Assembly: GCA_002794785.1 (NCBI GenBank)
Contig: NBBA01000010.1
Coordinates: forward strand, 1,612,001-1,676,000
Direction of reading: 5' to 3'
Source of the DNA: Coniferiporia sulphurascens
Taxonomy: Eukaryota; Basidiomycota; Agaricomycetes; Hymenochaetales; Hymenochaetaceae
Length of the DNA stretch: 64,000 nt
A model generated the notes under the pieces. The model saw only the letters and a list, made by a program, of their open reading frames with translations, made no database searches and was not told the DNA's origin. Made by a program: the position numbers and the translations under genes. Positions 56,156 through 64,000 of this stretch are shown here, in pieces; the stretch's first letter is position 1, and the number at the start of each line of letters is the position of its first letter.

Positions 56156-56660
56156 GGTGGAGATCAACATTAAGGAAGAAGTGAGAGAACATGGTGACCA
56201 CTTCTGGGCCCCAGCCATGGTCACTTACTGCCTGAACAAATGTGTAGCCAGCTTGGTGGATTTGCTCGAAGGACAGTAAACAGTTGGGAACTGTTGGAAT
56301 TCAGCAATTTGCGGCACGAGCGAATGCACTCCGTATCCAAGTATATTGTTTAACCAGTAGATAATCGCATGAGGGAAACCGAGTGCGCACATCACAAAAA
56401 CGAAAAAATTCTTCCCAGCAGTTTTAGGGTTTGCATGCAGTGTGCAAGGACTATGTCACACTATGAGGACATGTAAGGCAATAAAGTTGATCACACAACA
56501 TTCTGAGTGCATGTGGTCCTCCGATAAGACTTACGTATTGACTGCAATTCTCATGCAGCAATATAAGGCACTACAAGAGTACTGCGAGGCTTGTGTTGTG
56601 ATTTTAATTGCATACAACGTGTATGCAAGCCTTAGAACTGTATCATATGACAATGTAATA
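56156..56660. other. Copia flank, no gene assigned
   Basis: A plus-strand frame just after the LTR (EINIKEEVREHGDHFWAPAM, ending TAA near 56,280) looks weakly coding and may be a remnant of the sequence the copia element entered. The rest shows no pattern I recognise. Confidence 0.3.
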
Positions 56661-57088
56661 TGTTAAGCCTACTGATTAGGTAAGGCTTAATAAGCGATTG
56701 ACGAGGATCGACCGAGTACGACGAGATAGAGATGAGGCAATATTTGAGCAAGGGTTTCCCCAAGGACTAGTAGACTGGTGAGCTTGATGACTGGTGACTT
56801 AATATCCCGCAAAGGAGATAGTGAACAAGTAGGCTCTGTTGAGCGAAAGAGCACAAGCTTAAGGCTTAGTGCTCTGAAAGTGAGTTCTTATATACATGTG
56901 TAGAACACTATAGAACAATATGGAATGCTGACTGAGTGAACAGTAAGGATCAGTCAGCATGGAAGGAGATGGAAACTGGTAGAAGAATCTGACTGATCAT
57001 GAGGTTAGGATCAGTCAGCGTACAAGGTAACTTAGTCAATGAAGATGACTAATGCTGATAAAGCAATGAATAAAGGAAATTTGTAACA
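56661..57088 (-). repeat. Solo LTR of a second, related family (428 bp)
   Basis: It begins TGTTAAGCC and ends TTGTAACA, with AATA on both sides as an imperfect target-site duplication. It shares with the gypsy LTR family the ends, a GAGCACAAGCTTAAGGCTT stem-loop block and the repeated CTGACTGA/TCAGTCAGCA words, but the rest is different. I call it a related solo LTR. The orientation is given by analogy with the other solo LTRs. Confidence 0.65.
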
Positions 57089-57521
57089 AATAACCACAGT
57101 ACATTGCAGTCAATTATGGACAGCACACAAGGGCATGTAAATAGCATACAAGCTACATGTAAGTACTTTCCTGAATGGCCGTTATATTACAGGTTGATGC
57201 AATCCACTACTTTCACATTCATAACATTGTGGTTGCTTTCTCATTGATTCCAATTGCAAGTATTTGAGCTGTCTGATCTGCAGACTTCTTCACTAACATA
57301 GACAGACTTCTTGTGCAGTATACAATTAATTAAATAACTCCAAATATGATTGACAACAAGTTATATGTGTCATCGGTTCTTCCTGGGACATGACCCAGAA
57401 GAGAGTCCGATCACTCCAACAAAAGCTACTCAGAGGCCCCGATAAGCTACGGCACACCCATGACCTGCCATGACAGCTTTCATCACTGCAGACACAAGCA
57501 CTAAATAACCCCCTTCCTATC
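57089..57521. other. Unassigned sequence left of the Plavaka-like gene
   Basis: No coding signal. It could contain the 5' end of the Plavaka-like element, but I could not identify terminal repeats. Confidence 0.35.
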
Positions 57522-58804
57522 ATGCCACAAACACACAATGGGTTCACCTGCACCTTTTGTGAAAAAACATATGACTCAGCAAATGGCTTAACGTTTCACC
57601 AAAGTGTATGTCAAGCCTTGAATGATTGGAAGAAGAGGGTTCATGATGAAGCAAAATGGAGGTGGGAGGAGTACAAAAGGGCCAAATTGACACAACAGGA
57701 AGGGAATGCAGTTAGAGATAAGCTGCCAGTGGTAACTGAATCAGATGTGCGTTGATCACACAATACATGCTTAACATTGACTGACCATGTTTCAAAGTCC
57801 TCTAATGTTCAAGCCACTCCTATAGAGTGGGACGGAACCAATGACACAGTCAATGCACCAATAGAGCCTCTACCCACACCCAATGTGTATGGCCGCTTTC
57901 CAAGAAAGCACTGACTCCCAAGCAGGTTCTTAGATGCTATACCCGACATGTCTCGACCAAATGAACCCCCAATAACACGTCCTGAAGCTACAAAACTTAC
58001 CATAGAGGAGCCATTGGTGTCCCTCACTTGCAAAGAAGATGTCATACCATGCACTTACATGACATGATCCGAACCCGATCAGTTTGGGTTATATTGCAAG
58101 CATTCCAGGATGGACATACTGTTATTGAACCCCCTTCCCAACACAACATCTGATAATCCTTCCTTAGTTCCAGCAGCTGAGGAAAGCAAAGAGGATGATG
58201 AAGAGTTCACCTTGAAACAGGATGCCCACAGCATTGACCCTGCTATATATGTGCCACATCCTACATTTGACACATTCAGATTGAACCAATGGTTCTGGTC
58301 AAGTCAGCAAAAAACCATTGAGAATCTGGAAGAGTTGAAGAAAATCTTACTTGATGATTTCAATCCGGAAGATCTACGAGACGTGAACTTTCGCCAGATC
58401 AATAAGGTGCTTGGAGATAGCACATGGGACAATTACTTCAACTCCGAAAATGGCTGGAAAACTGCATCTGTGAAAGTGCTAGTCCCACTTGGTCATTTAA
58501 GTGATACTGTGCCAAGCCACGTTACCTTAAAAATCGATGATTTTCAATACCGCTCCCTAGTAGGGGTTATGAAGTCAGTTATGTCTAGTAAACAAGAGTC
58601 AAGGGGCTTTTGCTACAAACCATACAAAATGCGCTTCAAACCTCCCACAGGCGAGCCGGATATTGGTGTGCACAGAGAGCTGTACTGGTCAAAGGAGTTT
58701 CGTGACACACACAAGGAGATTAATCTGCTTCCTCGGGAAGCAGGTGACAACCTTCCCTGAGCAGTCACTGCTCTGCAGTTTTGGTCTGACAGAATGGCAG
58801 CCAC
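57522..58804 (+). pseudogene. Plavaka-like transposase, truncated by the gypsy element
   Basis: It resembles the long transposase of the basidiomycete Plavaka (CACTA-related) transposons. It starts with a C2H2-type finger, FTCTFCEKTYDSANGLTFHQ followed by SVC, then a charged linker. Further on come FRLNQWFWSS, WDNYFNSENGWKTASVKVLV, YKPYKMRFKPPTGEPDIG, YWSKEFRDTHKEINLLPRE and AVTALQFWSD. One frame runs the whole length, interrupted only by four TGA codons (57,753; 57,912; 58,065; 58,758). The last falls at an LP-x-AVTALQFW position where Arg is usual. The gene ends abruptly at 58,804, where the gypsy LTR begins. Confidence 0.75.
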
Positions 58805-59933
58805 TGTTACAATTTTCCTTACTTTCTCCTTATTGTGCTGACTCACTTCCTATTCATCATCACCAGTCAGCACAACTCCCCCATTTCTCTTCCTTACTCA
58901 TCCTTATTCACCTTACACCATAAGATGCCATGATGATGCCATATCGCATCACCGTGACATGCTTTGCTTACTGATACCATCAGATGTATTACCAAGGCAT
59001 TCCTTGGGTTTCCATGACCTTCCATAGCCATGTAAACACACCTAACCAAGTCACTACAGTAGCAAACACATAGAGTAGCATATAAGCATGTAATGTTGGT
59101 AGTGTTAAGCTCAATGGTTACACGGTGATCGACGTCGGGGCTTCCTGATCGTCGAGGCTGATGGTACGGCAACGGGGCTTCCTAGATGTCGTAAGTCGAG
59201 GGAGGATCGTCGATGGGGCTTCCTGATCGACGATAGGGTTGTGGTGGGCTTCTTATAGCGAGTCGGGTTACGATGAAGCGACTAATGGCCAAGAGGCACA
59301 CAGTAGACTGGTGGTAGCAGATAATGGGCTTGTATGAACAAAGAGCACAAGCTTAAGGCTTGTGCTACTGAAGTTACATGCTTATATGCTATTCTATGTG
59401 TTTGCTACTGTAGCAACTTGGTTAGGTATGTTTGACCAGACTATGGAAGGTCATGGAAACTCAAGGAATACCTTGGTAATACAAGTACGGTGATCAGTAA
59501 GCAAAGCACATCACGATGGTGCAATAAGGCGTCATCATGGCGTCTTATGGCGTAAGGCGAAATAAGGATGAGTAAGGTAGAGAGATGGGGGAGTTGCGCT
59601 GACTGATGATGACGAAGGGGAAGTGAGTCAGTGCAGAATAAGGGAAAGTAAAGGAAAATTGTAACAGGTAGCACAAGTCCTAAGCTTGTGCTCTTTGTTC
59701 ATACAAGCCCATTATATGCGCCTCAGTGCCATCAGTGTGCTCTACCTCATCCTCTGGCACTTCGTTGTAACCCGACTCCTCTAAGAAGACACCACATACC
59801 TTCTCGATGATCAGGAAGCCCCATCACTGATCACCCCGCCTTACGACATCTAGGAAGCCCCGCTGCCATATCATCAGTCTTGACGATCAGGAAGCCCCGA
59901 CGTCGATCACTGCATAACCGTTGAGCTTAACAC
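58805..59933 (+). repeat. Gypsy 5' LTR, split by a solo LTR
   Basis: It starts TGTTACAATTTTCC and ends GAGCTTAACA. The two parts, 58,805-59,102 and 59,672-59,933, together make about 560 bp, the same length as the solo LTR at 52,758-53,317, of which they are the reverse complement. Confidence 0.9.
59103..59666 (-). repeat. Solo LTR nested in the gypsy 5' LTR
   Basis: It is 564 bp, TGTTAAGCTC to TTGTAACA, flanked by the 5-bp duplication GGTAG (59,098-59,102 and 59,667-59,671). It belongs to the same family as the LTR it entered, in opposite orientation, so the locus now holds a partial inverted repeat of the LTR. Confidence 0.93.
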
Positions 59934-60003
59934 TAGCACAAGCTTTCCCACTTTTTTTTGCTGATGTATCCAACGTCCAAGCACCAACCCTCTGCCCAAC
60001 CTG

Positions 60004-61143
60004 TTGTCCAAAGCACCGTTCCCTGTCTACCCCATCATTGGAGGCACCTGGGATCACGAACTCAAGTGCTTTAAAAAGAAACAACCCAACTCAGACTCCA
60101 TGTTTGACTACTACATGTGGTTACAAAACGATCATGGAGAATACCAGTGGTACAAAGCAACTGACACTGACGAAGCCCGCATTACCTTCACGCAAAATGT
60201 ACCAGATTACTGCACCTGTTTCCCTCACACCCAAACACCCTCACCAGTTGATGACACAGACGACAACGACATGTCGTCTAACACACCCACACCCAAGGAG
60301 ATCAATCTTGCTCATCCCAACACCTTCGATGGGGACTGCAAGTATGCCAGACGTTTTCTCTCGAGCTGTGAGGCGTACCTACACATTAACCGCCACATCT
60401 ACACCTCTGATGAGCTGAAGATCAACTTTGTCCTCTCCTACATGCAGACAGGCACAGCAGGTGACTGGGCCATTAACTGCGAAACGCTGGCATCCGCATC
60501 AGCCAAAGACAAAAACGGCAACATCCTCACCACCATCGTCAGGTATGGAACCTGGGGCGACTTCAAATGCGACTTCCACAACACGTTCATCACCACTGAT
60601 GATGTTGCCGAGGCATCCCAGGAAATCATGACACTTCAGCAGACCGGTTCCACCGATGACTACAACAGTCGATTCCAGTCTCTAGTAACCAGAGCTGGGA
60701 TGTCCGGCGACAACAACCTCATCCCCATCTACGAGAAAGGCCTGAAGCATGGCCTCCTGGCATGCATTCTATCAAATGCCAAACCACCCACCACCATCAA
60801 GGAATGGTATCACAAGGCCTCCAAGCAGGACACCGTCTACCAGCGACTCAAGGCCCTCCGTGGCCCAGGACAAGCTCCCACTAAACAAGGGAACCGTTTC
60901 TGTAACCTCGGGAACAACCAACAGCGCTGTCCATACCAACCTAACCAGTGTAGTATGCAGGTTAATGCTACCAATCGTCCCCCATGCCTCTTGGAGGAAG
61001 AACATACCAAATGCATGTGCGAAGGATGTTGTCTTGCCTGTAGAGAGAAAGGCCACAACACTCGTGATTGCACCAAGTACCAACAGGGGCCCAGCCAACA
61101 GCGTACGGTCCATACCATCGACAACACATTTTCCCATTGTTGA
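60004..61143 (+). CDS. Gypsy gag polyprotein
   Basis: An intact frame of 379 residues. The first 90 residues (PVYPIIGGTWDHELKCFKKK) are unusual. The capsid-like region follows (HPNTFDGDCKYARRFLSSCE, YMQTGTAGDWAIN, TWGDFKCDFHNTFIT, DYNSRFQSLVTRAGMSG, YEKGLKHGLLACIL), ending in a zinc knuckle CLACREKGHNTRDC. The stop is at 61,141-61,143. The first in-frame codon at 60,004 is an ATG-less start in part of the homologous set, so the exact start is uncertain. The protein would form the retrotransposon particle. Confidence 0.85.
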   Translation: MSKAPFPVYPIIGGTWDHELKCFKKKQPNSDSMFDYYMWLQNDHGEYQWYKATDTDEARITFTQNVPDYCTCFPHTQTPSPVDDTDDNDMSSNTPTPKEINLAHPNTFDGDCKYARRFLSSCEAYLHINRHIYTSDELKINFVLSYMQTGTAGDWAINCETLASASAKDKNGNILTTIVRYGTWGDFKCDFHNTFITTDDVAEASQEIMTLQQTGSTDDYNSRFQSLVTRAGMSGDNNLIPIYEKGLKHGLLACILSNAKPPTTIKEWYHKASKQDTVYQRLKALRGPGQAPTKQGNRFCNLGNNQQRCPYQPNQCSMQVNATNRPPCLLEEEHTKCMCEGCCLACREKGHNTRDCTKYQQGPSQQRTVHTIDNTFSHC

Positions 61144-61311
61144 GACTCCAGAACCAACTTTGGAGGACTCTACTCCTGAACACATCGCCGCGAGCATCCA
61201 AAATCTGCTCAGCCATTTCGACAAGACAAAGAAAGATGAAATCTTTGACATCCTCAATAAACAGGGTTTTTAAAGAGGAAGCTTAGATGGACGTTAAGTC
61301 TTCCTGTTACC

Positions 61312-64000
61312 ATGTCTCCAATTGTAAAATCCGATCCTTTGCTCCCTGCAATGAAGATTCTGATTTCTATGATTGTCTATGACAAAACCATCCCCACCAA
61401 TGCACTCATCAATTCTGGCGCTGAAGGCCAGTTTATCAATGCAAAATTCATTATCAAGCACCACATACCAATGCGAACACTTGCCTGCCCCATTATGGTT
61501 CTTAATGCGGACAGATCCACCAATGAGCATGGCACCATCACCAAATACACTTGGCGATTGATCCGCATAGAGGAAAAATCTCTCTATATGAAACTCCTTG
61601 TGACATCCTTAGGCAAAGAGGACATCATCCTCAGCCTACCATGGTTAAAAAACCATAACCCGGTTATCGATTGGAATAAAGGCACTTTATCTATCACAAA
61701 AATCACCACTGCTACCATGCTCACTCAGGAACAAGTTAAGGAAACGAAACTGGTGGAACAAATCGTTCCCCCTGAATACCACCAGTACCTCAACATCTTC
61801 CGCAAAAAATCGGTGGAACGATTCCCGATCTCCAGACCATATGACCATGCCATCGATCTCAAACCTGACTTTGTATCATGCGACTGTAAAGTCTACCCAC
61901 TGGCACCAAAAGAACTGGCAGCGCTCGACAAATTCCTAGACAAAAATCTTCGCAAAGGATATATCCGCCCATCCAAATCACCAATGGCATCTCCCTTCTT
62001 CTTTGTTGGGAAGAAGGACACTAGCCTCCGCGGATGTCAAGATTACCGAGCTCTTAATGAGGGAACTATTAAAAATGCGTACCTGTTACCCCTGATCAGC
62101 GATCTAATGGACAAACTCAAAGGAGCCAAGTACTTTATGAAACTTGACCTCCACTTGGGCTACAATAACATTCGGATAAAAGATGGCGATCAATGGAAAG
62201 CCACTTTTAAAACCCCTTGTGGACTATTTGAGCCAACTGTCATGTTTTTCGGCTTATGCAACTTGCCAGCCACATTCCAAGCCTTCATGGATGACACTTT
62301 CTGTTTCGTAATTCTCGAAGATGGAACCCTGATCTACATGGATGATGCACTCATTCCGGCTAGCTCGATGGAAGAGCTCTACCAACAAACATGTCGAGTC
62401 CTCGATCTATGTGTGGCTAATGATCTCTACTGCAAACCGGAAAAATGTTTATTTGGTGTTCAACACATTGAATTCCTGGGAATGATCATTACCCCGGATA
62501 ATATCTACATGGATCCTGTTAAACTCGCCGGCATTGCTGATTGGCCCACCCTGTGTACCGTCAAACAGCTTTGAAGCTTTATGGGATTCTGCAACTATTA
62601 CAGACAATTCATCCCTAGCTTCTCGGATATTGTATACCCGCTTAATGAGCTTACTCGCACAAATGAGCCATGGAAATGGACACCTGACCAAGACCAAGCA
62701 TTTACTACACTGAAAACACTTTTTCTTGACAAACTGGCCTTACTTGTACCCAATCCCACCAAACTGTTTATTCTTGAAACAGATGCATCTAAGGTTGCAT
62801 CCGGCGCCACCCTTTACCAGTCCAACTCAAACGGCGACTTACAACCATGCAGATATATTTCTGAGACATTCAGTCCTGCCCAGCAGCGCTATGAAGTATA
62901 TGACAGAGAACTTCTTGGCATTATACATGGCCTCAAAGCATGGTGCCACTACCTCCTTGGTAACCCGCATACCACCACGATCTGTTCAACTGTGTAATCA
63001 CCCATCGTCTGGGAAAGTCTGTCCCTGGCGCTGATGCACTATCTAGGTGCCCAGATCATGGCGAAGAACCACTAGAAGAACATATTATGCTACCAGAGAC
63101 ACTATTCATCAGGACAATCAACATTGATCTCCAGAACCGCATCCAGGAAGCACAGGAAGGGGATTCATTTGCGAAAATGATCCAAGACACACAGACCCTG
63201 AAAATTCCGTCCCCTTTCCGCTTCTCTCTTGATGATTGGACCATAGATTCCAGTCTCCTCCGATATCAGAAATGCGTCTATGTACCAGATGATGTGGATA
63301 TCAAACAGATAATCCTGCAAATGTTCCACGATCTTCCGTCCTTCGGCCACCCAGGGGTATTCAAAACCTCTCAATTAGTGTGACAACACTATTGGTGGCC
63401 TGGTTTAACTGTATTCATGGGAAACTATGTCAAAGGATGCATGGTGTGTCAACAGATGAAAATCAATATGCACCCAACTAAGCCGCCTCTTCTCCCAATA
63501 CCTGCAGATGCATCCATGCTCCCGTTCCAATCGGTATCCATGGATTTCATCACGGATCTACCCGCATCAAATGGATATGACTCAATCATGGTCATGGTTG
63601 ACCATGACACTTCTAAAGGAATAGTCCTTATCCCTTGCAATAAGATGATTGATGCCCTCGGAACAGCAAAGTGTTACCATGATAATGTCTATTGGCATTT
63701 CGGACTCCCCAAACACATTATCTCTGACCATGGCCCACAATTCGCATCACAGGTGTTCCAAACCCTGTGCAAATGCCTTGGAATTAAGTCAAAACTGTCA
63801 ACAGCATATCACCCTCAAACGGATGGACAAACTGAACGCACCAATCAAGAAGTAGAGGCTTATCTGTGCATTTATTGCGGCACATCGCCTCATTCTTGGG
63901 CTGACTCACTCACGGACCTGGAATTCTCACACAATATCCAGACCCATTCAGTTACCAAGACATCGCCGTTCACCATCATGCTTGGGTACAACCCTATACC
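61312..64000 (+). pseudogene. Gypsy pol (protease, RT, RNase H, integrase), inactivated and cut by the window end
   Basis: The aspartic protease site reads [13 protein letters not shown], with Asn in place of the catalytic Asp. The RT has [16 protein letters not shown] sequence ([20 protein letters not shown]), [16 protein letters not shown] and the catalytic YMDD in [13 protein letters not shown] at 62,572 stands between KQL and SFMGFCNYYRQFI. RNase H (ILETDASKVASGATLYQ, YDRELLGIIHGLKAW) stops after GNPHTTTI and resumes, in another frame, at HRLGKSVPGADALSRC, so roughly 100 bases are lost near 62,985-63,010. The integrase has VVWWPG-like HYWWPGL after a TGA at 63,381, the finger C-x2-C (KGCMVCQQM), and DDE residues in SMDFITDLP and SDHGPQFAS, with the rest beyond the window. 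Confidence 0.9.

Larger units (their letters stand above)
58805..64000 (+). mobile_element. Ty3/gypsy LTR retrotransposon, 3' end outside the window
   Basis: 5' LTR (58,805-59,933, interrupted), then gag, protease, RT, RNase H and integrase in gypsy order (integrase last), reaching the window edge inside the integrase. It is inserted in the Plavaka-like transposase. Coding parts are interrupted by TGA at 62,572 and 63,381, frame changes, and a deletion in RNase H, so this copy is inactive. Confidence 0.92.

Noticed and set aside
1..64000. CRISPR arrays, tRNA or rRNA genes, biosynthetic gene cluster
   Set aside because: No regularly spaced repeats, no tRNA cloverleaf or rRNA stretch that I could recognise, and no P450, transporter or regulator next to the terpene synthase.

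Overview
The window is nuclear DNA of a filamentous basidiomycete, most likely an agaricomycete. The evidence is dense genes on both strands split by many short GT-AG introns (mostly about 50-85 nt), a GC-rich coding bias, a white-collar photoreceptor without the C-terminal zinc finger, a basidiomycete-type sesquiterpene synthase, a DUF6534-type membrane protein and a Plavaka-like transposase. No ribosomal RNA, tRNA or CRISPR array was recognised.

Bases 1-48,200 are a gene-rich arm. In order: protein farnesyl/geranylgeranyltransferase alpha subunit (-), an unrecognised two-exon protein (-), a many-exon DUF6534-type 7-TM protein (+), a sesquiterpene synthase (-), a HET-C family protein (-), an unrecognised basic protein (-), an acidic zinc-ribbon-like protein (-) followed by a decayed partial copy of itself, two small proteins with cysteine-rich tails (+), a PDK/BCKDK-family mitochondrial kinase (+), a tandem CCCH zinc-finger protein (-), eIF2-alpha (-), the ribosome-biogenesis factor Noc4 (-), a BTB plus CAP-Gly protein (+, head to head with Noc4), white collar 1 (-), ribosomal protein uL16/RPL10 (-) and a secreted GH18 chitinase with a chitin-binding tail (+). 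Three are translation or ribosome-assembly genes (eIF2-alpha, Noc4, RPL10). The others cover light sensing, cell-wall turnover, terpenoid chemistry, prenylation and non-self-recognition-like functions. There is no secondary-metabolite cluster: no P450 or transporter flanks the terpene synthase.

Bases 48,560-64,000 are an AT-richer nest of transposable elements. A Ty1/copia element (48,560-56,155) carries a 560-bp solo LTR inside its reverse transcriptase and a 1,593-bp near-perfect palindrome with Tc1/mariner-like ends inside its 3' LTR. To its right are another solo LTR, a truncated Plavaka-like transposase, and a Ty3/gypsy element. The gypsy element sits in the Plavaka gene and runs off the end of the window. 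Its 5' LTR is itself split by another solo LTR of the same family. All three coding elements are inactive, and their internal stops are almost all TGA at positions where arginine is expected. Nine of the ten differences between the two copia LTRs are CG to TG/CA changes. This points to cytosine deamination at CpG, not to a RIP process aimed at CpA.

Several host genes (HET-C most clearly) need single-base insertions to stay in frame. This is either local sequence error in short homopolymers or real decay.
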